The notes below the pieces were generated by a model that made no database searches, was not told where the DNA came from, and saw nothing but the letters and a program-made list of their open reading frames with translations. From Nonomuraea turcica (GTDB lineage Bacteria; Actinomycetota; Actinomycetes; Streptosporangiales; Streptosporangiaceae): a stretch of DNA of 64,000 nucleotides. The stretch lies in the NCBI RefSeq assembly GCF_030718205.1, contig NZ_JAUZQF010000018.1, positions 223,423 to 287,422 on the forward strand, written 5' to 3'. Shown piece after piece: positions 1 to 7,280 of the stretch. The position numbers and the translations under genes were made by a program. How positions within the stretch are numbered: the stretch's first letter is position 1; the number at the start of each line of letters is the position of its first letter.

Positions 1-600
1 GGCGAGTTCGAGCGGTCCGGCTGGTGGGGCGGCGGCCGTCAGGCCACGTGGGCCGACGCCGTGCAGGCCGCGCGGCTCGTGGCGGCCGAGGCCCGGCTCG
101 AGCTGTCGGTCACGGCCGACCAGCACGAGCCCTGGCACCCCGGGCGTTGCGCCGCACTCTACGTGGGCGACACGCTCGTCGGGCACGCCGGCGAGCTGCA
201 CCCGCGCGTGATCGAGGCCTACGGGCTGCCGCCGCGCACCGTGGCGATGGAGCTCGAGCTGTCGCGCCTGGAGCCGGCCATGCCGGGGCCCGTCGACGCG
301 CCTGCCGTGTCCTCGTATCCGGTGGCCACGCAGGACGTGGCACTGATCGTGCCCGACTTCACGCCGGTCGCGGACGTGGAGTCGGCCCTGCGCGACGGGG
401 CCGGGGAGCTGCTGGAGTCGATCCGGCTGTTCGATGTCTATGCCGGGGAGCAGGTGGGCGAGGGGAACAAGTCGCTCGCCTACACGATGCGGTTCCGGGC
501 GGCCGACCGGACGTTGACGGTGGAGGAGACGACTGCGGCGCGGGACGCGGCGGTGGCCATGGCGGCCGATCGTGTGGGGGCTCAGCTGCGGAGCGCCTGA
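1..600 (+). CDS. pheT: Phenylalanyl-tRNA synthetase beta subunit, C-terminal part (partial)
   Basis: The frame is open from base 1 and ends with TGA at 598-600, so only the last 199 codons of a subunit usually near 800 residues are present. The end matches the ferredoxin-fold anticodon-binding (FDX-ACB) domain: a conserved S-S-Y-P-V-A-T-Q-D-V-A-L segment followed by R-L-F-D-V-Y and N-K-S-L-A-Y-T-M-R-F, the usual ending of PheT, in which this domain contacts tRNA-Phe. The part before it belongs to the B5/core region that supports the alpha subunit. The enzyme is a cytoplasmic alpha2-beta2 complex that charges tRNA-Phe; pheS should lie just left of the window. A strong hairpin follows directly. 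Recognition is confident; the start is outside the window. Confidence 0.95.
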   Translation, partial: GEFERSGWWGGGRQATWADAVQAARLVAAEARLELSVTADQHEPWHPGRCAALYVGDTLVGHAGELHPRVIEAYGLPPRTVAMELELSRLEPAMPGPVDAPAVSSYPVATQDVALIVPDFTPVADVESALRDGAGELLESIRLFDVYAGEQVGEGNKSLAYTMRFRAADRTLTVEETTAARDAAVAMAADRVGAQLRSA

Positions 601-607
601 GCCTGGG

Positions 608-644
608 AAAGGGCCGGTACGGCGGGATGCCGTGCCGGCCCTTT
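608..644. terminator. Bidirectional hairpin terminator between pheT and a convergent gene
   Basis: A 15-bp stem, AAAGGGCCGGTACGG (608-622) against CCGTGCCGGCCCTTT (630-644), closes a 7-base loop with a single G-U type mismatch. It sits 7 bases after the pheT stop and 3 bases from the stop of the convergent minus-strand gene, and has A-tract and T-tract ends on both sides, so it can serve both genes. Confidence 0.85.
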
Positions 645-647
645 CGC

Positions 648-1235
648 TTACAGGCGGTGGATCTCAGTGAGGTCGATGTCGACGTCGAAGGGGATCGCGA
701 GCTTGAGTCTGCTCTGTCGGACGCTGGTGAGTGCGTAGGCCTCGGTGATGGGATCCAGATCATAGACGTGGACGATCAGCTCGCCGGTCTCGGTCTCGGC
801 CCGCCAGAAGTGTGGGATCCCGGCTTCGGCGTAGAGGAGCGGCTTGCGCTTTCTGTCGCGGGACCTCGTGTCACGGGACACGATTTCGATCGCGAGCACG
901 ACGTCTCGCGTCCGAAAGTAGGTCTGATCCCAACCTTTCCAGCCGCTGGCGCGGATGACCATGACGTCCGGTTCTGGACGTTGGTCCTCATCCAAGATGA
1001 CAGTCATGCGACTGACCACCAGCAAGTCTTTCGGCACGGCGCGGTCGAGGGCGGACTGGAACAGAGACACAGCGCACGAATGGATCGCGGTCTGCGGGGC
1101 GAAGAAGACTAAGCTGCCGTCGATCAGCTCGGCGTGCATGGGCAGCCCCGGGAGGCGATCGAGGTCTTCGGCCGCGAAGCCGTGTGGGGGTGGGCGAACC
1201 CAGTCGGGCAGCGGCTCAGGCGCTTCCGAGGTCAT
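648..1235 (-). CDS. Uma2 family (DUF820) putative PD-(D/E)XK nuclease, copy 1
   Basis: A 195-residue protein with the Uma2 family pattern: E-L-I-D-G (E36-G40), P-E-P-D-V (D90), A-I-E-I-V-S (E117), then R-K-R-K and Y-A-E-A-G-I-P-H-F-W. D90, E117 and the following lysines are in the order of a PD-(D/E)XK nuclease fold. Uma2 proteins are abundant in actinomycetes and cyanobacteria, but I know of no settled function. A closely similar copy lies at 1559-2164 on the same strand, with a small plus-strand gene between them. The ATG at 1235 has no visible Shine-Dalgarno; a TAACGT hexamer ends 6 bases before it, which suggests a leaderless mRNA. The family call is secure and the nuclease activity is only inferred from the fold. 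Confidence 0.85.
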   Translation of the reverse strand: MTSEAPEPLPDWVRPPPHGFAAEDLDRLPGLPMHAELIDGSLVFFAPQTAIHSCAVSLFQSALDRAVPKDLLVVSRMTVILDEDQRPEPDVMVIRASGWKGWDQTYFRTRDVVLAIEIVSRDTRSRDRKRKPLLYAEAGIPHFWRAETETGELIVHVYDLDPITEAYALTSVRQSRLKLAIPFDVDIDLTEIHRL

Positions 1236-1247
1236 GACTGTACGTTA
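1236..1247 (-). promoter_or_regulatory. Candidate leaderless -10 element of Uma2 copy 1
   Basis: On the minus strand TAACGT (1247-1242) is followed by exactly 6 bases and then the ATG, so transcription would start at or next to the start codon. No convincing -35 is visible. Uma2 copy 2 has the same arrangement with TAGCGT. Confidence 0.4.
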
Positions 1248-1318
1248 GTGGATATGACACAGCGTGCGCAGGCGCTCGGTTTCATCACGTGCGTGGTCGG
1301 CTGGCACAATGCGCTCTT

Positions 1319-1552
1319 ATGAGGCAGCTGCTGGTGTTCGGCGAACGGGATGACGCCGAGGAGGTCGCCGAAACGCTGGGCGAGTGGTTCCCTGAGCTAG
1401 GGGTTCCGCGGGTGGTGCGGGAAACGCTGGCCGGGGAGGACGACGCGGAAGACGCGCAGTGGGTGATCGACATCCAAGGGCTTGGCGAGGACATGCTCGC
1501 GAAGGTGGACCATCTGGTGGATCAGTACGATGGGTGGCGGGAGATGGGCTGA
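1319..1552 (+). CDS. Small hypothetical acidic protein
   Basis: A 77-residue protein beginning M-R-Q-L-L-V-F-G-E-R-D-D-A-E-E-V, rich in Asp and Glu, with no signal peptide or membrane segment; I do not recognise a family. A GTG at 1289 would extend it by 10 residues. ATG 1319 is preferred because the upstream TGGCACAAT has a -10-like CACAAT (1304-1309) ending about 9 bases before it, as expected of a leaderless transcript, and no ribosome site is seen for either start. It lies between two minus-strand Uma2 genes, diverging from the first and converging on the second with only 6 bases between the stops. Its regular codon use supports it being a real gene. Confidence 0.6.
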   Translation: MRQLLVFGERDDAEEVAETLGEWFPELGVPRVVRETLAGEDDAEDAQWVIDIQGLGEDMLAKVDHLVDQYDGWREMG

Positions 1553-1558
1553 GGTGGC

Positions 1559-2164
1559 TCAGATGCGGTCGATCTCTGTGAGGTCGATGTCGATGTCGAA
1601 GGGCATGGTGACCTTCAACCTCTCGTGATGGATGCCCGTGAGGGCGTAGGCACTGGTGGCGGGGTCGAGCTCGTAGACATAAACGACGGCTTTGTCTGAG
1701 TCGTCTTCGACGCGCCAGAAATGGGGAATCCCAGCCTCGGCATAGAGAACCGGCTTGCGCTTGCGGTCGCGCACTTCGGACTCCGGCGAGACCACCTCGA
1801 CGGCCAGTATGAGATCTTGCCCCCGATAGAACGTCTGCCTGGAACGCTCTTCGGCACTGACGGGGATGACGAAGAGATCAGGCTCCGGTCGCTGGCGCTT
1901 GTCGAGTATGACGCTCATCTCGCGTCGCACAAGAAGGCCTTCCGGAGCGGCTCGACGCAGGTTGAAGACCAGAACATCGACAATCCGCATGTGGAAGGAG
2001 GCTTGGGGGCTCACGAAGACCAAGCTTCCATCAATCAACTCTGTGTGCGCAGGCAAATCCGCAATGTGATCGAGATCTTCGGCGACGAAGCCTCCGGGCG
2101 GCGGGAAGACCCAGTCCGGCAGCGAGGAAGACGTCATCTTTTGGATCACCGCTTCGGCCGTCAT
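1559..2164 (-). CDS. Uma2 family (DUF820) putative PD-(D/E)XK nuclease, copy 2
   Basis: A 201-residue paralogue of the protein at 648-1235, similar along its whole length. The same motifs recur: E-L-I-D-G, R-P-E-P-D-L (D96), A-V-E-V-V-S (E123), D-R-K-R-K and Y-A-E-A-G-I-P-H-F-W. Both copies end in a near-identical F-D-(V/I)-D-I-D-L-T-E-I tail, so they probably arose by local duplication. The ATG at 2164 has no Shine-Dalgarno, and TAGCGT lies 6 bases upstream; a second possible ATG at 2137 would remove nine residues. The biochemical role is unknown. Confidence 0.85.
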   Translation of the reverse strand: MTAEAVIQKMTSSSLPDWVFPPPGGFVAEDLDHIADLPAHTELIDGSLVFVSPQASFHMRIVDVLVFNLRRAAPEGLLVRREMSVILDKRQRPEPDLFVIPVSAEERSRQTFYRGQDLILAVEVVSPESEVRDRKRKPVLYAEAGIPHFWRVEDDSDKAVVYVYELDPATSAYALTGIHHERLKVTMPFDIDIDLTEIDRI

Positions 2165-2176
2165 ACTGCAACGCTA
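2165..2176 (-). promoter_or_regulatory. Candidate leaderless -10 element of Uma2 copy 2
   Basis: TAGCGT (2176-2171 on the minus strand) is followed by 6 bases and then ATG, the same geometry as the TAACGT element of the first Uma2 gene. No clear -35 is seen. Confidence 0.35.
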
Positions 2177-2282
2177 CCAATCTAGTCCCCTCACGCCAGG
2201 TGAATGCACGGATACTTAGGGAGGCGTTCGTCGGGCGCGAACGGCTCTCCCTCCGTGGCCGGGATCCGGGCAGAGTGGTGGC

Positions 2283-3029
2283 ATGCGTGTTGCCGTGCTG
2301 TCCGACATTCATGGTGTGCTGCCGGCCCTCGAAGCCGTGCTGGATGAGCCCGACGTGGCTACCGCCGACCTCATCGTGCTGACCGGGGACATGGCGGCGG
2401 GGCCGATGCCGGTGGAGACGCTCGACGTGCTCGTGGCGCTGGGGGAACGGGCGCTGTGGGTGAGCGGGAACGCCGACAGGGAGCTCGTGGAGGTGGCGCG
2501 GGGGAAGGTGCATCCTCGTGCGGTCACCCAGTGGGCGGGGGAGCGGCTGCGAGGCGATCAGGTCGAGTTGCTGGCCGGGTTGCCTGCGCGGCAGGTGGTC
2601 GAGCTCGGGCGGCTCGGGGCGGCCTTGTTCGTGCACGCCACGCCGCGCAGCGACGAGGAGGTGATCCTGGTCGACAGCTCGCTGGAGCGGTGGAGTGACG
2701 TGCTGGCGGGCGAGACGGCCGAGACGGTGGTGCTGGGGAACACGCACATGCCGTTCGTGCGGCTGGCCGATCGGGTGCTGGTCGTCAACCCGGGATCGGT
2801 CGGCATGCCCTACGGGAGGGGCGGAGTGGCGCACTGGGCGTTGCTGGATGGGGAGAGAGGCGCGGTCAGCCTGCGGTGGACGCCCCTCGATGCGGCCAGG
2901 GTGGGGGAGCGGCTGGCCGCCGAGAGCGGGTTCGAGGAGATCCAGGAGTGGGTGGGGGAGTACGTGACCAGCGTCTACTCCGATGCCGAGGCGCTGCGGG
3001 TGTTCGCCCGGGCCGAGAGTCGCGGTTAG
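2283..3029 (+). CDS. Metallophosphoesterase (YfcE/calcineurin-like)
   Basis: A 248-residue protein with the complete dinuclear-metal phosphoesterase motif set: D-I-H at 8-10, L-T-G-D near 36, G-N-A-D near 62, H-A-T near 118 and G-N-T-H-M-P near 155, closing with N-P-G-S-V. Family members hydrolyse phosphomonoesters or phosphodiesters in the cytoplasm using two divalent metals; the natural substrate cannot be read from sequence. There is no signal peptide. The ATG at 2283 has only a weak purine-rich site upstream. The stop TAG (3027-3029) overlaps the stop of the convergent MFS gene, leaving no room for a terminator. Confidence 0.88.
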   Translation: MRVAVLSDIHGVLPALEAVLDEPDVATADLIVLTGDMAAGPMPVETLDVLVALGERALWVSGNADRELVEVARGKVHPRAVTQWAGERLRGDQVELLAGLPARQVVELGRLGAALFVHATPRSDEEVILVDSSLERWSDVLAGETAETVVLGNTHMPFVRLADRVLVVNPGSVGMPYGRGGVAHWALLDGERGAVSLRWTPLDAARVGERLAAESGFEEIQEWVGEYVTSVYSDAEALRVFARAESRG

Positions 3030-4330
3030 GCGCTGGCATCCTGTGCCGCCGACTCCTCACGGCGAGCCTTTTCCGCCAGGGCGTGCTCGTCCGTCCTGGC
3101 GTCGTAGCGGCGGAACTTCGGCAGAGCCGCGGCCAGCCCCAGCACGGCGGCGACGCACAACAGGCCGCCCGCGCTCAGTGAGAAGCGGGTGCCGCCGAAG
3201 TTGGCCATCAGGCTCGCCCGGGTGTTGCCGAGCATCGGGCCGCTGGCGTACGAGAGGAGCTCGATGCCGGCGAGGCGCCCGCGCAGTTCCCGCGGGATCG
3301 TCTGGTTCCACATCGTCATCCGGAAGATGCCGCTGACCATGTCGGCCGCGCCCGCCAGCGCGATGCAGACGAAGACCAGCCACACGTTCGGGGCCAGGCC
3401 GGTCAGGGCGACCGCCACGCCCCACAGCGTCGCGGCGACGATCACGCCGAGACCGTGCCGCTGCACCCGCGCCGTCCAGCCGCCGGTGAGAGAGGCGATC
3501 AGCGCGCCGACCGCGGCGGCCGAGTAGAGCATCCCGAGCGCCTGCGGCGCGTGCAGTTCGTCGGCCAGGAAGGGAAACAACGCCGTCCCCATCGCGAACA
3601 CCATGGCCGCGATGTCCACCAGATATGTCCCCATCAGGTCGCTGCGCCCCACGGCGTAGCGCACCCCCTCGACCAGCGACTTCAGCGAGGCGGGCGTGGC
3701 GTCCTCGGCGGGCGGCAGGGATCTGATCCGCCACAGCAGCACCAGGGACAGCAGGAACGTGACCGCGTCCACGCCGTACGCGGCCGCCGTGCCGGCCGTG
3801 GTCACCAGCAGGCCGCCCAGGGCCGGGGCCACGATGGCGCCGAAGTTCCAGCGCAGGCTCGCCAGCACCGCCGCCGCGCCCTGGTGCTCGTGCTTGACGA
3901 CCTGCTGGAACACCGCCTCCATGCTGGGCCGCTGCAGGCAGGCGATGCCGGTGGAGATCGCGCCCACCACGTACAGGACCCAGACCTGCGGGTTCGGCAA
4001 CATCGCGTTGACCGTGAGGGCGGCCGAGGTGACCAGGAGGCCCAGCTCGCTCAGGACGATGATCTTGCGGCGGTCGAGGGCGTCGGCGAGGGCGCCGCCC
4101 CACAGGCCGCACACCACCATCGGCACGAACTCCGCCAGGCTCACCAGCCCGACCGCAAGGTAGGAGTCCGTCAGCTCCTTCATCTGGTACGGCACCGCCA
4201 CCAGGGTGATGAACGTGCCGAACATCGTGATGACCCCGGCCCCGAACAGCAGGCGATAGTCGCGCGAATCGCGCAGCGGGCTCAGGTCGATGGAAAGGTG
4301 ACGAAGAAGGCGTCTTACTCGATCGGGCAC
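3026..4330 (-). CDS. MFS transporter, EntS/MFS_3-like exporter
   Basis: A 434-residue integral membrane protein with about twelve hydrophobic segments. Its start, D-Y-R-L-L-F-G-A-G-V-I-T-M-F-G, and the A-D-A-L-D-R-R-K loop after the second/third segment fit the DHA3/MFS_3 group of proton-driven drug or siderophore exporters. The central loop carries L-P-P-A-E-D-A-T-P-A-S, usual for these proteins. The GTG start at 4330 is preferred because the usual N-terminal S-P-L-R-D-S-R-D-Y segment follows at once; no strong Shine-Dalgarno is seen. The substrate is unknown, and no siderophore or antibiotic genes adjoin it. Confidence 0.85.
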   Translation of the reverse strand: MPDRVRRLLRHLSIDLSPLRDSRDYRLLFGAGVITMFGTFITLVAVPYQMKELTDSYLAVGLVSLAEFVPMVVCGLWGGALADALDRRKIIVLSELGLLVTSAALTVNAMLPNPQVWVLYVVGAISTGIACLQRPSMEAVFQQVVKHEHQGAAAVLASLRWNFGAIVAPALGGLLVTTAGTAAAYGVDAVTFLLSLVLLWRIRSLPPAEDATPASLKSLVEGVRYAVGRSDLMGTYLVDIAAMVFAMGTALFPFLADELHAPQALGMLYSAAAVGALIASLTGGWTARVQRHGLGVIVAATLWGVAVALTGLAPNVWLVFVCIALAGAADMVSGIFRMTMWNQTIPRELRGRLAGIELLSYASGPMLGNTRASLMANFGGTRFSLSAGGLLCVAAVLGLAAALPKFRRYDARTDEHALAEKARREESAAQDASA

Positions 4331-4395
4331 GAGGTCCGATTGTCCGGCGGAAGCTGCGGTCCCCGCAAATCGTTTTCTCGCACAACGGACACGCG

Positions 4396-4420
4396 AAGGC
4401 CCCGGGGTGACCGGGGCCTT
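4396..4420 (-). terminator. Hairpin terminator downstream of the SnoaL-like gene
   Basis: A perfect 10-bp stem, AAGGCCCCGG (4396-4405) with CCGGGGCCTT (4411-4420), closes a 5-base loop. It begins 10 bases after the stop of the minus-strand gene at 4431 and separates that two-gene unit from the MFS gene. Confidence 0.75.
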
Positions 4421-4430
4421 GGTCTCGGGG

Positions 4431-4790
4431 TCAGGCGGTGGGGACCTTGTCGAGGAAGCCGAGGACCTTGCGGATCCTGCCGTCCTCGGCCAGCTCCACG
4501 ACGTCGAAGCCGACCGCGACGGGCTCCCCGCCCGCCGGGCCGAGGTGCCAGGTGAATCTGGCGATGTTGTGGTGGGTCTCGAAGACCTGTCCGGCGCTGA
4601 ACACGAGGCCGGGGAACATGCCCTGCGCCCCCTCGATCACCGCGGCGATCCCGGCGTGACCGGCCACGTCGGCCAGCGGGTCGGTGTACGTGGCGTCCTC
4701 GGTCCACAACTCGGCCACGGCCTTGGTGCGGGCGTCGGCGTCGGTCTCGTTCCAGGCGGCGAGGTAGCGGTCGACGAGATTGGCGTCCAT
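4431..4790 (-). CDS. SnoaL/NTF2-like fold protein
   Basis: A 119-residue single-domain protein. The start L-V-D-R-Y-L-A-A-W-N-E-T-D, the W-T-E-D-A-T-Y-T-D-P strand and the closing V-V-E-L-A-E-D-G-R-I are typical of the SnoaL-like alpha+beta barrel (NTF2 superfamily). Members are small cytoplasmic cyclases, isomerases or ligand-binding proteins, and most actinomycete copies are uncharacterised. It is the second gene of a minus-strand pair, 11 bases after the membrane protein gene at 4802, so the two are probably co-transcribed. The fold is confident and the reaction unknown. Confidence 0.8.
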   Translation of the reverse strand: MDANLVDRYLAAWNETDADARTKAVAELWTEDATYTDPLADVAGHAGIAAVIEGAQGMFPGLVFSAGQVFETHHNIARFTWHLGPAGGEPVAVGFDVVELAEDGRIRKVLGFLDKVPTA

Positions 4791-4801
4791 GGTGATCTCC
4801 C

Positions 4802-5209
4802 TTACTGGTTGCGGGCCTTGCGCAGGCCCATGATCTGCAGCTCGGCGAACCCGGCCACGGCCAGCGCCTGGGCGATGGCCCAGATCGCGCCGATCGTGGT
4901 GAAGTCGCCCGCCCCGGTGATGACGGCTGCGACGCTGCCCAGGGTCCAGATGATGTTCAGGGCGATCACGGCCCTGGTGGCGGCCGGGCTGATCGCGCGG
5001 CGGGCGGCCAGCAGGCCGACCGCGGCGCCGTACACGAGCAGGAAGACGCCGATTCCGCGCAGCAGGCCCGCCTCGGGGCCGAGCAGGGCGGCGACGGGGC
5101 CGGCGAAGGCCAGGTAGACCAGCCCGTTGCCGCCGGTGACGACGGCGTCGGCGGCCAGCGCCAGGCGCAGGAACTTCGTGCGGTCGGTCGTGACGCTCAG
5201 CGCGGTCAT
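4802..5209 (-). CDS. Four-helix integral membrane protein, unknown function
   Basis: A 135-residue protein beginning M-T-A-L-S-V-T-T-D-R-T-K, followed by about four hydrophobic helices and a short basic tail (L-R-K-A-R-N-Q). The start at 5209 is chosen over an upstream in-frame start at 5323 because an AAGGAG (complement of 5215-5220) sits five bases before this ATG and the upstream extension is non-hydrophobic and unrelated in character. Similar small proteins are often found beside SnoaL-like genes in actinomycetes. I see no catalytic motif. Confidence 0.75.
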   Translation of the reverse strand: MTALSVTTDRTKFLRLALAADAVVTGGNGLVYLAFAGPVAALLGPEAGLLRGIGVFLLVYGAAVGLLAARRAISPAATRAVIALNIIWTLGSVAAVITGAGDFTTIGAIWAIAQALAVAGFAELQIMGLRKARNQ

Positions 5210-5368
5210 ATCGGCTCCTTCGGTGGTTCGGTGCGACACCTGAAAGATGTCAGCCACCGGATAGGGGCCGCGATTACGCCAGAGGTAAGCGGAGGTGGTG
5301 ATTCGCCGCTTCACCTGCGGCAATGGTCAGGGTGTGACGCTCGTCACGGCGAGCCACCGAAAAGTTGA

Positions 5369-7033
5369 TCAAGCGCTTCCGAGGATCTCCTGGCGCAGGT
5401 GGGTCTTGAGGATCTTGCCGCCGGGGTTGCGGGGCAACTCGCCGTCGCGGAACCAGATGTGCGCCGGGATCTTGAACTTGGCGATCCGGCCGGCCAGGAA
5501 GGCCTGCAGCTCCGCCGGCGTGACCGACTGGCCAGGCGTCAGGCGGATGACGGCGCCGACCTCCTCGCCCAGGTCGTCGTGCGGCACTCCGATCACGGCC
5601 GCGTCGTCGACCGCCGGGTGCTCGAACAACGCCGCCTCCACCTCGGCGCAGTAGACGTTCTCGCCGCCCCTGATCACCATGTCCTTGGCCCGGTCCACGA
5701 TGTAGACGAAACCCTCTTCGTCGATCTTGGCCAGGTCGCCGGTGTGCACCCAGCCGTCCACGAACGTCTGCGCCGTGGCCTCCGGCTTGTTCCAGTAGCC
5801 GAGGATCACGTTCGGGCCGCGCAGGCACAGCTCGCCCACCTCGCCGGGCGGCAGCTCGTTGTCCATCGGGTCGACCACGCGCACGTCCACCACGGGCACC
5901 GGGCGGCCGATGCTGTCGGGCCTGGCCCGGTAGTCGGCGCCGCCGTTGCCGATGGCCAGCGCGGTCGTCTCGGTCATGCCGTAGCCGTTGGAGGGGGCGC
6001 GGTTGGGGAGGTTCTCGGTAATGCGCTCCAGCAGCTTGGGCGGGGCAGGGGCGCCGCCGTAGCCGAGGGTGGCCAGCGACGACAGGTCGTACTTGCCGAA
6101 GTCGGGGTGGGACATGAGCTGCCACGCGCTGGTGGGCACGCCGATCATGGCGCTGATCTTCTCCCGCTCGATCAGGCGCAGCGCCTGCTCGGGATCCCAC
6201 TTGTACATGAGCACCAGTCCGCCGCCGCTGAACATCGTCGTCGTCATGGCCGAGAAGCAGCCCGTGACGTGGAAGAGCGGCACGGTCAGCAGCGTCACGC
6301 GGCGCGTCCCCGCCGCCGCCGCGAGGTCTTTGCCGGCCAGCGCGAGCGCGTGCATGAGCCCGTAGGCCACGGTCATGGGCGACTGGCCCAGGTTGCGGTG
6401 GCTGCCGAGCGCGCCCTTGGGGCTGCCGGTCGTGCCGGAGGTGTAGAAGATCGTGGCCGGGTCGTCCGCGGACAGCTCCACGCCGGGCAGCTTCACATCG
6501 GCCGCGACCTCGCCCAGCACCTCGTCGAAAGCACGCGCTCCGGCCGGTGGCTCGCCCCTCGTGACGATCAGCGGCACGCCCGTCGAGGCCAGCCGCGCCG
6601 CCCGCTCGCCGTCCGCGATCAGCACCTTCGCGCCCGAGTCCCGCACGCCGTAGGCCAGCTCGGCCTCCGTCCACCAGGCGTTGAGCGGCACGGCCACGGC
6701 CCCGGTCGCCAGGACCGCCGAGAACGAGACCACCCATTCCGGATAGTTGCGCATGGCCACGGCCACCCGGTCGCCCTTGCGCACGCCGTAGTCGTCCACC
6801 AGCCGGTTGGCCAGTGTGGCGGCGCGGCGGAAGTGGTCCTCGAAGGTGATCTGCTCGTCCTCGTAGACGAGGAAGACCTTGTCGCCGTGGAACCTGCTCA
6901 TCTCCAGCAGGGCGCGGAAGTGGGCGGGTGCGTGTTTCCACGTGCGTACCCCGGTGTCGCCGATCTCCTCTATCTCGAAGAGCTGGCCGGGGCCGGTGAG
7001 CTGCTCCTGGACCTGGGCGTGCGTGAGGGACAT
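5369..7033 (-). CDS. Fatty-acid/acyl-CoA ligase (class I adenylate-forming enzyme)
   Basis: A 554-residue enzyme with all class I adenylation motifs: P-loop-like Y-T-S-G-T-T-G-S-P-K-G near 180, G-Y-G-M-T-E-T near 330, W-V-H-T-G-D-L near 425, the hinge D-R-A-K-D-M-V-I-R-G-G-E-N, and the catalytic lysine in P-R-N-P-G-G-K-I-L-K. Such enzymes activate a carboxylic acid with ATP and transfer it to CoA. Length and motifs fit long-chain or broad-range FadD proteins. GGGGAGC lies about 10 bases before the ATG at 7033. A TetR-style palindrome (7080-7097) lies about 50 bases upstream. It stands alone, with no beta-oxidation genes beside it. Confidence 0.88.
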   Translation of the reverse strand: MSLTHAQVQEQLTGPGQLFEIEEIGDTGVRTWKHAPAHFRALLEMSRFHGDKVFLVYEDEQITFEDHFRRAATLANRLVDDYGVRKGDRVAVAMRNYPEWVVSFSAVLATGAVAVPLNAWWTEAELAYGVRDSGAKVLIADGERAARLASTGVPLIVTRGEPPAGARAFDEVLGEVAADVKLPGVELSADDPATIFYTSGTTGSPKGALGSHRNLGQSPMTVAYGLMHALALAGKDLAAAAGTRRVTLLTVPLFHVTGCFSAMTTTMFSGGGLVLMYKWDPEQALRLIEREKISAMIGVPTSAWQLMSHPDFGKYDLSSLATLGYGGAPAPPKLLERITENLPNRAPSNGYGMTETTALAIGNGGADYRARPDSIGRPVPVVDVRVVDPMDNELPPGEVGELCLRGPNVILGYWNKPEATAQTFVDGWVHTGDLAKIDEEGFVYIVDRAKDMVIRGGENVYCAEVEAALFEHPAVDDAAVIGVPHDDLGEEVGAVIRLTPGQSVTPAELQAFLAGRIAKFKIPAHIWFRDGELPRNPGGKILKTHLRQEILGSA

Positions 7034-7079
7034 CTGCAGAACGCTCCCCGCGGTGGACGATTATTCTGGGTAAATCACA

Positions 7080-7097
7080 GTACCGACCGGTAGGTAC
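7080..7097. promoter_or_regulatory. TetR-type palindromic operator upstream of the acyl-CoA ligase
   Basis: GTACCGACCGGTAGGTAC is an 18-bp inverted repeat with one mismatched pair. Such ACCGACCGGT-like palindromes are typical of TetR-family operators in front of actinomycete lipid genes. It lies 47 bases upstream of the ligase start on the minus strand; no tetR gene is in the window. Confidence 0.55.
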
Positions 7098-7120
7098 GTC
7101 GCGCTAGAACCCCGCGGCCG

Positions 7121-7151
7121 TGAAAGTTTCATCTATGCGCCGATAGTTTCT
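7121..7151. promoter_or_regulatory. Upstream GAAA-N-TTTC operator pair of the xylanase gene
   Basis: TGAAAGTTTCA (7121-7131) is a perfect 5+1+5 inverted repeat, and CGATAGTTTCT (7141-7151) is a degenerate copy spaced 20 bases centre to centre. This (C/T)GAAA-N-TTTC(G/A) pattern is the element described upstream of actinomycete xylanase genes; I recognise it from general knowledge, not from a search. Confidence 0.6.
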
Positions 7152-7191
7152 GCTGCCCAACTGCTGCTTTAGCGACTGCCCGCGACCGGCA

Positions 7192-7220
7192 TTGACCGCT
7201 CACTTGCATGTCAATACCGT
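7192..7220 (+). promoter_or_regulatory. Predicted promoter of the xylanase gene
   Basis: TTGACC (7192-7197) and TACCGT (7215-7220) are separated by 17 bases, a good housekeeping-type spacing. Transcription would start near 7227, placing the third GAAA-N-TTTC element just inside the transcript. Confidence 0.5.
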
Positions 7221-7243
7221 CTGCGGTGCGATCCAAGCGGGAT

Positions 7244-7254
7244 CGAAACTTTCG
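7244..7254. promoter_or_regulatory. CGAAACTTTCG operator downstream of the xylanase promoter
   Basis: A perfect 11-bp palindrome, CGAAA-C-TTTCG, lies about 20 bases past the predicted transcription start and 27 bases before the start codon. Its position suits a repressor that blocks initiation or early elongation. It is the best match among three copies. Confidence 0.6.
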
Positions 7255-7280
7255 GGTCGAGTGCCTGCCTCCGGAGGTAG

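Noticed and set aside
5355..5380. AAGCGCTTCC resembling the AGCGCT operators at 40861 and 42867
   Set aside because: It lies at the stop codon of the acyl-CoA ligase gene, in coding sequence and away from any promoter; likely chance.
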